Below, piece by piece: positions 25,952-38,001 of a stretch of DNA of 62,000 bases. Each line of letters begins with the position of its first letter. Position 1 is the stretch's first letter. The position numbers and the translations under genes were made by a program. The notes beneath the pieces were generated by a model. The model was not told the origin of the DNA. It saw nothing but the letters and a program-made list of their open reading frames with translations, and made no database searches. Source of the DNA: Chrysomallon squamiferum (taxonomy: Eukaryota > Mollusca > Gastropoda > Neomphalida > Peltospiridae); assembly GCA_012295275.1 (NCBI GenBank), contig CM022672.1, forward strand, positions 16,329,166-16,391,165, given 5' to 3'.

Positions 25952-27139
25952 AGACCGACAGACACACTCACACACACATAATCATACACAGAGAAAACCT
26001 CTGGTCCTAATGCATCTACAATTCTAAAAGGAATAAAATTCAATTAATTAAAAATTGCCAGAGAATTTAAAAACAAATAAAGTTCAGAATATTAACAAAA
26101 TACAAAAAGAAATAATAATTTCTGATATTAAATAACCGAATCTCTCAAATGACACATTAAAATATTTTATTTACTGATTTTTTTTTAGTAACAGAAATAA
26201 GCAAACTACACAGGATAAAAAAAAAAAAAAACGAAACCAATAAAGAACCACGTTGAATTATTGAAACGATAGAAGCTCGGCGTCTTCGCAGGTTCCATTT
26301 TTCGGATAATTACCGTACGTAATCTTAGTGAATACATCTCACGTAAGGGACATAACTCTAATCTCTGTCTGTGAACACATCTTACTAAAGGGAGATAACT
26401 GTAATCGATATAATTTTTACTTTCCTTAGTGAGTACATCTCACGTAAGGGACCTAACTCTAATCTGTTTGTGAGCACATATCACTCAAACGAGATAATTC
26501 TAATTGATCTGATTTTTCTCTTTCCTTAGTATACACAGACACACACACACGCACAGACACACACACTCACACACACATAATCATACACAGAGAAAAACCT
26601 CTGGTACTTAATGCATATACAATTCGAAAAGAAATAAAATTCAATTAATTAAAAATTGCCAGAGAATTTAAAAACAAATAAAGTTCAGAATATTAACAAA
26701 ATACAAAAAGAAATAATAAATTCTGATATTAAAAAACCGAATCTCTCAAATGACACATTAAAATATTTTATTTACTGATTTTTTTTATTATAACAGAAGT
26801 AAGCAAAGTACACAGGATAAAACAAAAGAAAAAAGAAACAAATAAAGAACCACGTTGAATTATTAAAACGATAGATGCTCGGCGTCTTCGCAGGTTCCAT
26901 TTTTCGGATAATTACCGTACGTAAGCTTAGTGAATACATCTCACGTAAGGGACATAACTCTAATCTATGTCTGTGAACACATCTGACTAAAGGGAGATAA
27001 CTGTAATCGATATAATTTTTACTTTGCTTAGTGAGTACATCTCACGTAAGGTGCCTAACTCTAATCTGTTTGTGAGCAAATATCACTCAAACGAGATAAT
27101 TCTAATTGATCTGATTTTTCTCTTTCCTTAGTATACACA

Positions 27140-27178
<39 letters not shown>

Positions 27179-27654
27179 CGACAGACACACTCACACACAC
27201 ATAGTCATACACAGAGAAAAACCTCTGGTACTTAATGCATATACAATTCTAAAAGAAATAAAATTCAATTAATTAAAAATTGCCAGAGAATTTAAAAACA
27301 AATAAAGTTCAGAATATTAACAAAATACAAAAAGAAATAATAAATTCTGATATTAAAAAACCGAATCTCTCAAATGACACATTAAAATATTTTATTTACT
27401 GATTTTTTTTATTATAACAGAAATAAGCAAAGTACACAGGATAAAAAAAACCAAAAAAACGAAACAAATAAAGAACCACGTTGAATTATTAAAACGATAG
27501 AAGCTCGGCGTCTTCGCAGGTTCCATTTTTCGGATAATTACCGTACGTAATCTTAGTGAATACATCTCACGTAAGGGACATAACTCTAATCTATGTCTGT
27601 GAACACATCTCACTAAAGGGAGATAACTGTAATCGATATAATTTTTACTTTGCT
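20752..27654. repeat. Satellite array, ~600/620-bp units with dimeric higher-order structure
   Basis: The word CTCGGCGTCTTCGCAGG marks each unit: the CGGCG step falls at 20781, 21384, 21985, 22605, 23206, 23826, 24430, 25052, 25657, 26278, 26880 and 27506. Spacings are 603, 601, 620, 601, 620, 604, 622, 605, 621, 602, 626: from the third unit long and short units alternate. Long units carry an extra CA tract with GACCGACAGACAC. Eleven full units and a 149-bp partial copy are present. Each unit also contains four ~44/59-bp sub-repeats built on GTGAxxACATCTCAC and AAGGGAGATAACT. Minus-strand ORFs of 66-107 codons recur only because the DNA repeats. Confidence 0.95.
20829..21020. repeat. Internal sub-repeats of the satellite unit (first unit shown)
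   Basis: GTGAATACATCTCACGTAAG, GTGAACACATCTTACTAAAG, GTGAGTACATCTCACGTAAG and GTGAGCACAT-x-CCATTCAAA follow each other about 44, 58 and 43 bp apart, each followed by a GGGA-x-ATAACT-like core. The pattern is two copies of a ~102-bp dimer. The GGGAGATAACT core resembles a word that I recall as common in mollusc repeats; not verified. Confidence 0.7.
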
Positions 27655-28424
27655 TAGCGACACAGAATTAAAAAATAAATTCTTAATAACCACACGTTAT
27701 CTAAAACTACACTCTCACATATCAAATGATCCCATATAAATGAAGTTTACAAAAACAAATTAATTAAAATCAGTCAGTAAAAAAAAAGAACATATCAATT
27801 CAACCAGATAAAAAAAATGTGTAATTTATTCAGTACCCATCCATCTAGTCAGTTTTATTCCATTTATTTGTCAGGTTTTCTCTGTTTTCAATTAACTTCT
27901 TTCAGTCAGTTTTTCTTTCCATATTTAACAATGACCTTCAGGAAGTAACCTGAAGCTCAGTGGTAGAGGACGGACTGAGTCTCAATTTGGGCTATTTCCA
28001 ATTCTAGCTGTAGCTCCATAGCTGGATGTTTTATATATAAACGCATTCAGAAACTCTCTGCTGCCACTTTTATTAGCTATTTTACATTAACAAATATATA
28101 TATATGAAATGGCAGCAGAGAGTTTCTTGTTTTTTAATTGTTATTTAATTTTTTTTTTTAAATACGAAAACATGTTTAGTTGTTGTTAAAACTTCAGTCT
28201 TGTATTCCTTTTAATAATAGTTCTAACTATGGATTTGATCAAAAAGAGTATATACAACAATTTTGAATATTGATCTTATTTTACAATAAAAGTATAACAT
28301 TTAATGTTTAATTAAAAAATTAAATATTAGCACTGGAAATGATATATTATAGCATAATGAAAATTATGTAACTAACATATAATGAAAATGATATATTAAT
28401 ACAAAATAAAAATATATTTTAACA

Positions 28425-29017
28425 CATGGTCGTAACTACATTGAGGAAAATCAGGCAAATGCCTCATACCGAAATTGACGATCTATTTTTTTTTTTTTTT
28501 TTTTGGGTATTTAAAAAAATATATATATATAAAATATAAATCTCTATTTCTTATAGAAAAGATATCCACTAAATGAGTTTCAGTATGTCTACGGTTACCG
28601 TTTGAAGTCAACAGACATCGTTGCAATGAAAGTCATAAGTGATTTCACACATATCAGATATCAGACAGCTTTATCGAACACCTGAGATTTGAGGCATACA
28701 GCATCCTTTTCACACATTTCATTCTTAGCCCGGTCCTTGCCCTGATGCAATGTAAAGTGTCGTTTCGCGTCACGATAGCACTCGTCATATCTCTAAGAAA
28801 CTGGTCGATGACGGATGCGTTGAAAATAACTTCAGAAGATGGTAAGCATAACTTTAAAGTCTCAAAACGTAAAGGAATCTCGATATCTTATGTTATTTGG
28901 TCCATGGAAATGTCTTGGCCTGAAATTGAGCATGGTCTTTATTTTCTACGGGACTTTAGTTCAATTTAATTTTAAGTGTTTCTGCCTCACTTGAAAAAGA
29001 ATCTAGTTACGGCCATG
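28425..29017. mobile_element. 593-bp TIR DNA transposon with 5-bp target duplication
   Basis: Ends are CATGGTCGTAACTA and TAGTTACGGCCATG (13 of 14 inverted). TAACA flanks both sides (28420-28424 and 29018-29022). The uninterrupted paralogous site near 37388 reads TTTAACACATAATG, exactly the expected empty site apart from one substitution. No transposase is recognised: the one 74-codon ORF (28745-28969) has no known motif, so it is called non-autonomous. Termini loosely recall hAT elements, but the 5-bp duplication does not fit their 8 bp; superfamily left open. Confidence 0.85.
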
Positions 29018-29378
29018 TAACATATAATGAAAATAGCACATTTAATGCATAATGGAAATAATATATTTAGTTATAATGAAAATAATCAAACAGTTCATAT
29101 TTTAGATGTTTAATACATAAAGAAAATTACCACAATAAAACTATCACAGTGAAAACATTAATACATAATAAAAATAATATATTAAATAACATGATAATTA
29201 TTTATCAAGCCACTTAAAGAAAAAAAAAAAGAGAGAAGTAAAAAAATGAAAATTTGTTAATTTGTATTTAATGTTACATCACCTTCTAAAATTAATGTTG
29301 AATAATAAGGTGAAGTTTACAGTTTTCTGATGTTACGAAAATTATAAATTAACCATCAGTGTTGACATGTTTTTCTGA

Positions 29379-29500
29379 TGTGGAAGCAGTTTTGAAGAAA
29401 AGTCACACCATTGAAGGAAATCATATAACAATAAAACTTTATCAACCACCACGGATGTACAAAGATATACAGATGTATAAAGAATACATATAGAAGGATA
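29379..29500 (+). pseudogene. Dead copy of RRM-gene exon (paralogue of 37721-37840)
   Basis: Reads like the beginning of exon 37721-37963 (VLKKSHTIEGNH then a Tyr-Gln-Pro-Pro run), but the acceptor TTTTTCAG has become TTTTTCTG, the sequence diverges after about 100 bp, and a TAG follows. It cannot be spliced or translated as an exon. It shows that part of the PARP14-like locus was duplicated upstream. Confidence 0.85.
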
Positions 29501-29510
29501 AATTCATCTT

Positions 29511-32202
29511 GTTCATCCTTAAAAACAAAAACAAAATCAGAATTTGTATGAAAATCTGGATTTTAATAAAAATGAAATACTAAATAAGGTTACCTTTTAT
29601 TAAGCCTCGTTAATTTTTTACTTATGGTTCATAAAGAAAGGTAATTTCTTAAAAGTTCATTGTGAATATAAGAGTATGAAAAAAATATTAGATGATTTTC
29701 CCCTTTTTAAAATTTTCATCATGTTTTGTTTCTTAGTTTGATTTAGCCATTGTCTTAACCTTACACTAGATTTACTGCAGACTAAAAATCATGTACAGGT
29801 AAACATGCTTTCAGTTGTCGACTCAACCCTCTTCAATGAAAAAGATTCTCTTTCTCTATTTTGACATTATTATTCGTAACTTTTTAAAAATCGTACAAGT
29901 CTGTGATAGCTTGTTTGCTTTTATGATCACCTGGTAACTATTTTCACCATTACTGAATAAGTGTATTTCAGTGACCACAATTTGAGGGGAGAAAAGCTAA
30001 ACTATTCATTTAACAGTATCCATATTTTTGATAATAAAATAACCAGAATCTACTCCAAAAAAATAATCTAAACCCTTTTAGTCCTGATCAACACTGTTTT
30101 TACTATTTCTCTCTAGGCACATATCTAAATTGGAAGGAAATGTAAATTTGTGAATGCTCTATTTGGTAAATTTTAGCAGCTCCTGTATTCGTACATAATC
30201 GTAATAATTCGGGTCACGATGCTATTCTGAATGACAAAATTTGACCACGGGTATCAGTATTCTTATTTTATATACACACTTAGCATCAACACAACAACAA
30301 CAACACACTATGTGTAAAAAAGAAAAGGATCGCATATTACGAGAAAAACATGCCAATTTTCTTTTATGTGTATCGTATGACTGTACCTTTTCAAAAGCAC
30401 CTACTCAAAACTGGGGAAACAGCTAGGACATTATGTGAGTTGTCCCGCCTTCAAAACATTTATAGAAAACTGAATGTACGTGAGTAAATAAGTACTGTAA
30501 ATTATAACAATCAAATGAGCACTGAGTATTTTCAATGAGTTTTAACCCAAAGGTGGTACTTTTTAGTTTAGCACACTACGGTTGGGTACGTTCATAACCG
30601 GAATAGTTCATACTGGAAGACAAGATGACAAAATGCTAAATATAGATAAATCGGAAAGCAGCCAAACAAATAAAAAAATATATATTAAAAATAAAAAATT
30701 ATACAGTTAAAATGAATACAACAGCAGATACAGACAACGAATGTATTTCATTATATTATAATTTTAAAAATATATACATATGTATTTAAAATAAATAAAT
30801 AACAGTGAAAATTAAAATTTAGAAAACGCGGAAATAATTTTCGGAATGTACTTTCGGTTTCTTAATATTAAGGCATTTCAGTAATGTAACCAGGTATTAT
30901 TGACGTTCCAGAGATATATCGGTCCATTACTTGGAACAAATTAATTTATGGTTTGCAAATGTATGTCTTATTTGTTTCCTTGAAAACTCGAAAATTAATT
31001 TAATAGAAAATATTAATACCTAAATATCACTTTAACGAAAATAACTTTTATGATAATGACCTTTGAATTTCACCACAGTGCTAATGTGATGAAATATTTC
31101 TGTCGATAATAGTTATATTTTTAGGCCAAGTGTATTAATATGATAATATTTAATCATAATTTACTTATAATTATTCAGTTTTCATGAATTTAATTACAGG
31201 ATTTAAGTTGATTGCAAATTCTAATTTGCCTGTTAATGTAATTACCTGTGAATCAGTAATATTATTATTATTTCCGTATTTCATTTTTTAATTTTACTGA
31301 TTTTTTTTTAATTTAATTTATTTATTTATTTTATTTTTTTATTATTATTTTTTATTTATTTAAATAGTGTAATGCTGTTATGGTAAATTAATGGAATTTA
31401 TTCAATTAAATTTACAATATAATTCAGTTATATCTTTACAATCATGAACAAATAGCCAGAATATATTTTGCATACCTTGCAGTACATATAATTATATTAT
31501 TTGTTTCTGCTGAACATCTATATATCATTCTCTACAAAGAAACAGTGGTGGAAGTGGTGATAGCCATTCATGGGGAAGCATTCTTGAACATTTTTGTTTC
31601 CTGCTGATTTGGTCCATGAAAGATAATGAAGCATTTTGTTTTTGTTTCCTGCTGATTTGGTCCATGAAATAGAGGGTCAACAGTATTTTGAAATGGCTAC
31701 TGATTGTAGATTCTGTGTACTTTCAAAAAAATTACTTTATATATTTTTATAACAAATATTTTGCCTATAATAACATAAGAAGAACATTTTTTTCAAAAGC
31801 CTGTGAAGATGCCCTAAGGCTTACAACATCTCTTTTATCACAGCATGACAATAATCTGTTTTAGACTGAGGGAAAGGCTTCTTAGCAATGATTTACTCAA
31901 TATGTTATGTTTTGTTTTACTCTTTTATTAATAAAATGATACCATAATTTGAAAAGGATCAATGTCAGCCTCTGAACATTCTCACAAAATTATTACATTA
32001 TTTTTATCATAATCATGCATATTTTATTATTTGCAAAGATTCTTTACTTAGTACAAATAAAATAATATCTTTGATTTTGTATGAATTTATACAGAATATG
32101 TTTAAGTTGTAAATGCATGTCATTAAAAATACACTTTAGCAATTTAAAATTGAGTAATTATTTATTTTTATTGTTTATTTTAATTACAAACGTTTTGTTC
32201 AG
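29511..32202. other. Region upstream of the RRM gene, no exon recognised
   Basis: A first exon for the RRM gene, ending in phase 1, must lie here or further left but was not found. It includes a 30-bp direct repeat (TTTGTTTCCTGCTGATTTGG at about 31598 and 31643) and AT-rich low complexity near 31290-31370. Promoters of both divergent genes may lie between this region and 20 kb; no motif can be assigned. Confidence 0.4.
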
Positions 32203-32364
32203 TCTTACTCATAATACAAGTTTCTGGTTTTGGGAAGAATGTTTCAGTTGATACTTTAAAGAGTTACTTTTGTGATGAAGGCCGTTCTGGTGGAGGTGAA
32301 ATTAAGGAAATCAAACTAAATCCAAAGACAAAAAGAGTTAACATTACATTTTGTGATGTGAAAG
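32203..32364 (+). CDS. RRM gene exon A: first half of RRM 1
   Basis: 54 codons, phase 1-1, acceptor TGTTCAG, donor AAAG|GTTTGA. Encodes IQVSGFGKNVS, a SYFCDEGRSGGG helix/turn (the family's YFE-x-x-RSGGG) and VNITFCDVKG. No start codon, so it is not the first exon. Confidence 0.7.
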
Positions 32365-32684
32365 GTTTGATATAACTGTGTCTGTAAAAAAATATTTAAA
32401 CAAAATCATCAAACTATGTTATAACTAGAATCAGACTAAAGCTCAGTGGTATACTTCTGGCCTTATATTTGTATGATTGGTTATCTTTACCAATTTTCCA
32501 TTCCCAACAGTGTGTTATGAAGATTTCTTAATTTAAAAAAATATATATAATTTCATTCTCACTATTTTTCTATTGGTAATGTATTATTGATTCATATTAG
32601 CTCTTTTGCACCTGTCTTCAACAAAATTATTTTATTGTGGAAACTGAAGACTGTGGCAAGTGGATTAAAAAAAAGTTGTGTGAG

Positions 32685-32717
<33 letters not shown>

Positions 32718-33168
32718 GATGATTTTAATTATGTAAAAGACATTTTAAAATTATCTACTTTTTATAGTCCTTCTTCATTTAGTTTTAAACTTGTTGATTT
32801 TTTAAATATTTTTGTTTAGTAATTTACCAGATTTTATTTTCAGTTGCTCAGAGAGTACTGAGAAAAAAGAAGCACAAAATTAACAAAGACAAATTAAAAG
32901 TGGAAATGCTTCAGCAAAGTACTTCAGATGAAGAAATTGAGAATAAACCAAAAACCACCATTTTGGTAAAATGGCAGGGGAAAGATCTTGCTGATGAAGA
33001 AGCTGAAATATTGGAAATGTATTTTGAAAATAAGAGGAAATCTGGGGGAGAAAATGTAACTAATTTTGATTATAATAAGAAGAAAAAGGAAATTTACATT
33101 ACCTTTGAAGATGAAAAAGGTAAATTGTCTTTAAAATGTTAAAGATCTAATTATCAAAGAATCTTTTG

Positions 33169-33216
<48 letters not shown>

Positions 33217-36200
33217 GATTTGCAAATTTGGCTGAAAACATAAATTAGTTTTGTATTGTCACAATGCATTAATCATACACCTAACAGCCATTTCCTGTTA
33301 GGTTCTCACTTACAGCTGAGTGAACCACAGTTACCAAAGTTAACATATGACAATAGTGCAGTTCTGTGACATTGAAATCATGACCTTTACAATTATAAGT
33401 CCAGACCTATAACAACTGCACTAACATGGCAACAATGACATATTGTAAATTAATTTTAAAAAATTCATTTATAAACTTATTATTAATTTATTACATTTTG
33501 AATCCCGAATCTGTTTGTTTTAAGAAAAACAATGTGTAATGATATTAAGTATAAATGTAGCAGACTTTAAATTGCATGCAATATTTTCAGAGTTTAAAAT
33601 TGGAGCAACTTTGAAAATCCTTTTATTTTCATAAATTTCTCTTTATAAACCTTTAATTTATATCTAATTAACTTTTTCATGAAATACAAGTCTAGCACAT
33701 TGTGGATTTCAAGTAATTTTGTTAACTTACAATCCTTTGTTTGAAAAGCATATAATAATAATTTAAAAAAAAAATACATATATAAAATGTAAATACAGGA
33801 AGTATGGACTTTAATTAATTTTTTCTTAATTCACTGTTTAAAAAGAAAAAAAAAAAAAGATTATTTTGAAAATATTTTCAGTTACTCAAAGGGTTTTGGC
33901 AAAAAGTCCTCACTGTGTCAATAAGAGAACACTTATGGTTGAACTTCTTGACCAGGCTGAGGAAGAAGAAAAAACAACAAAACTATTGAATACTGTTATG
34001 GTAACATGGGAAGGAAAAAACATCACCAAAGATGAATTTGAAGTTATTGAATTATATTTTGAAAGCCAAAAGAAATCTGGAGGTGGAACACTATCAGAAT
34101 TCAAGCCTGACAAGAAGAAGAAAATCATCTACATAACATTTCAAGATGAAACAGGTTTGATTTAGATAATGTGATAGTATTAAAACACTTGTTTTCCAAT
34201 TATTATAGTATTTTTTTTTTTAACAGAAAACTTTGATAAACAATTTTTGTTTTCACATGTGTCAAAAATCCGATACAGTGCTATTTATAAATTGTAATTT
34301 CTAACTAACTAGGATTATAATTATTCATTTTTCTAGAAGTTTTTGTTTCTAATTATTCTGAAATTTGTTTATAGCTCCAACACTGGACTTTTACATCTGA
34401 TTGGATTTTAACATCTAATCTGTCAAATGAAAATCCCTGTAATAGCAAAATGTTACATTTGGATTAACCTTTTCAACTAACAAATATTTAAGGGAAAACG
34501 TGAATGCTTTGGATTTGTTCTTTACAAAAATACATATTAATAATCTGAAGAGAAAATACAAGGGTTTTTTAATGTTTTTTGTTTTGTAGTTTTTTTTTTT
34601 CAGCTTGTTTATGTGAGAGAGAAACTGATTGATAGTCAATGAGTGTGCTTATGGGTTCATATGTGGATTTTCTTTTAACAAATAATATTCTTGTAGCTTT
34701 ACAGCTAAGAAGTCTTTTTTTCCAGTTTGTTTTAAAAACCTGAGAGATTCATATTCCAAAGGTTTAAAATATTTTAATATATATTTTAGTTGCCCAAAGA
34801 GTACTGTCGAGACAAAGCTACCAAATTGGAAAAAGAACACTGCAGGTTCAACCATTTGATGCTTCTACAACTGAAGAAACAAAAACAAAAAAATCAGTAG
34901 TTGTGAAAAGTGCAGAGAAGAAGATTGAAGAAGACGAAACTGAATTCATGGAAATGTACTTTGAAAATAAAAGGAAATCTGGTGGTGGAAGCATTGAAGA
35001 AATCAAATTGAGAAAAGGTGTCCTTTACATAACCTTTGAGGAAGATGGAGGTTAGTGTTTATATATTTAAAAACTTCAGCTGAGCAGTTTCCTATTACAT
35101 CCACTGCCTCAAAACAGGTTTACACAAAAGCTAAAGTTTGTGCTTTAATGTCTATTGTCTTAATGTCTACAGGAAGAATAATTTAAAAGATCCATGCAGG
35201 TCAGTTAATAATAATAATCAATGTCATCATTGTACATGGAATGTATTAACTAATATTAAACTGTTTAGAAGGTTTGTTTAAGAATAGTTTATAATATTGC
35301 CTGGTTAGTTTTATTGTTTTAAGAACACTTGCTGAGCAGTCTTCCATGTATTTGTGTTATTATTTATCACAAGCTGCAACATAAAGATTTGGAAAAGATA
35401 ATAAACAGGAATGGTAGCTGTGATGTTTTTCTCACATGGCATCATCAACAGGCCGTCTGTGGCATTTGCTAAAACGAGTTCTAAATTTAAAAACGCACAT
35501 AAATATTAAAATATAGATTTTTTAGTTAACTTATAAAATCAGTTTTTCATTAATTAATTATCAAAAATAGTTTATGATATTTTAACAAAATTGTTTTAAT
35601 TTAAAATAACTTGTATTATCTTTATCTTCTTTCAGTATAAAATTACATTTCATTCAAATCTGCAACCACAAGGATTTTAGTTTTTTAATATTTATTTTTC
35701 CAGATATTTCCACACTTAAATTCACCCATGATTATCATAATACAAGATAGGAAAGGGCTTTTATCAAGTAAATTTACAAACTTATTTACTCATGTATTAA
35801 ATATGTATAAAAATAACAATGATTACATGTAAAGATTGAAATAAAATAGCATTAAATTATATTTTCACTGTGTTAACCTTTAAAAGACTAAAAGGAGGAA
35901 CATTTTAATTATTTTTAAGTGGCTGAAAAAGTTGTGCAAAGACAACACAAAGTTCGTGGCAGAAATCTTGAGGTCACTCTGGCCGGTGAAGATACAGAAA
36001 CAGAATCCGAAGAAGAAAAGGAAGAAGAACTGTCTGATGAAGAAAATGAAGCACAGACAACAGTTGTTATTAAAGGTTGTGGTTCAATATCTGATGACAC
36101 AGTAAGCTTATATTTTGAAAACAAGAGACGAGGAGGGGGTGTCCAAGTTAAAGATATTGATCGTGATGAAGAGGGACTCATGTATGTTACTTTTGAAAGT

Positions 36201-37967
36201 GTTGAAGGTAAGTGTCTGTAATTAATCTGTTTGTAACAATACAGTTTACAGACCAGATTTTTTTTCAAGAAATAATTTTTAATAATTATGTTTTAAAGTG
36301 ATGATATAATTAACTTGTTAATAGTGAAACAATTCAGTCTTGAGTTTGAAGACTTTTTGAAAAAATAATGTTTTAAAGTGACAACACAGAAATCAAAAAT
36401 AACTTCTTAATAACCACACATGTAGTCTAAAATGTCTCTCTTTCATATCAAACCATCCCATATAAATGAAGTCTACAAAAACAAATTAATTAAAATCAGT
36501 CAAAAAGATTTTAAAAAATCATATCAATCCAACAAGATTAATGCACTTAAAAAATATGGAATCTGGTCAGTACACCCATCTGGTCAGTTTTATTCCATTT
36601 ATTTGTCAGGTTTTGTGTATTTTCCATTAACTTCTTTCAGTTACTTTTTCCTTCTATATTTAACAATGACATTAAGGGAAAAACATAACTCAGTGGTTGA
36701 GTACAGACTGAGTGTCAGTTTGGCTATTTCCAATTCTAGCTTTTGGTCCATATTGGATATTTTATATATATATACACACACACACTCATGTACATAGAAA
36801 CTCTCTGCTGCATCTATTATTAGCTATTCTAGATTAACAACTATCTGTCTATACATACATACATACGTTCATACATATATACATACACACAAACATACTT
36901 ATACAATACACACATAAATATAGATGTTAACCTAGAATAGCTAATAATAGTTGCTGCAGAGAGTTTCTGTGTATGTGCATATATATATATATAATATATA
37001 AAACATCCAGCTATGGAGCTACAGCTGTAATTGGAAATATTCCAAAGTGAAACTCAGTCTGTTAATCTAGAATAGCTAATAAAGCAGCAGCAGAGAGTTT
37101 TTCTTTTTAATGTTATTTAAAAAAAAAAAAAACACATTGAACTGTTGTTAAAACTTTAATCTTGTATTTTTTTTTAATAATAGTTCTAACTATGGATTTG
37201 ATCAAAAATAGTAGACTACTATTTTGAATACTGATCTTATTTTACAATAAAAAATATCACATTTAATGTTCAGCAAAAAAATGATATATTAACACTCTGA
37301 AAATGATATATTACAGCATAATTAAAATTACATAACTAACACATAATGAAAATAATACGTTAATAAAAAATGATAATATAATTTAACACATAATGTAAAA
37401 TTACATATTATTAGAATGAAGTAACTAGTTAATAATCAAACAGTTCACATTTTACATATTTAATACATAAAGAAAATTACATATTAACACAATAACACTA
37501 TCACAGTGAACACATTAACACACAATGAAAATGATTAATTAGACAATAATGATAATTATTTATCAACCCACTAAAAAAAAAAAAAAAAAATAATTGTATA
37601 TTTTTATTTAATGTTGACATCACCTTCTAAAAGGTGAAATAGACATTTTTCTAATTTTCTGAAAATTATAAATTAACCATCACTTTTATTTATCAAAGTC
37701 TCTGTTGATATGTTTTTCAGATGTGGAAACAGTTTTGAAGAAAAGTCACACCATTGAAGGAAATCATGTAACAATAAAACCTTATCAACCACCACAGATG
37801 TACAAAGACAAAATTCTTCTGACTAATGTTCCTGAATCATCAACTACTGACACGATCACCAATTTCATAGAGGCTCGAAGTCACTATGATGTAGCTGATG
37901 ATGGTGGGATACTATTTGGAGAAGATGTTGGCACAGTTCTTGTTTCATTTACAAAACCAATTGGTTC

Positions 37968-38001
<34 letters not shown>

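Larger units (their letters stand above)
27656..29510. repeat. Segmental duplicate (copy 1) of 36375-37835
   Basis: Same order and direction as the second copy: TTCTTAATAACCACAC, CCATATAAATGAAG-x-CTACAAAAACAAATT, the block around CTATTTCCAATTCTAGCT, GAACTATGGATTTGATCAAAA and the exon start GTTTTGAAGAAAAGTCACACC. It begins exactly where the satellite array ends. Differences: loss of the inner inverted arms present in copy 2, gain of a 593-bp transposon, many substitutions. It ends inside the copied exon. Confidence 0.85.

Noticed and set aside
21273-27613. Recurrent minus-strand ORFs of 66-107 codons in the satellite, with nearly the same protein each time
   Set aside because: They repeat because the DNA unit repeats. 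No start context, domain or codon pattern supports translation, and frames vary among units by indels.
27950-28030. tRNA-like word GCTCAGTGGTAGAGGACGG, possible SINE promoter
   Set aside because: It looks like an A box, but no B box or cloverleaf could be built downstream.
28745-28969. 74-codon ORF inside the 593-bp transposon
   Set aside because: No transposase motif; too short; no evidence of translation.
35915-36268. 117-codon minus-strand ORF, Ser-rich
   Set aside because: Exact shadow of RRM exon E, whose plus-strand reading has family motifs and splice sites.
36432-36797. 121-codon plus-strand ORF after RRM exon E
   Set aside because: Lies in intron and duplicated sequence, ends in CA repeats, no domain.
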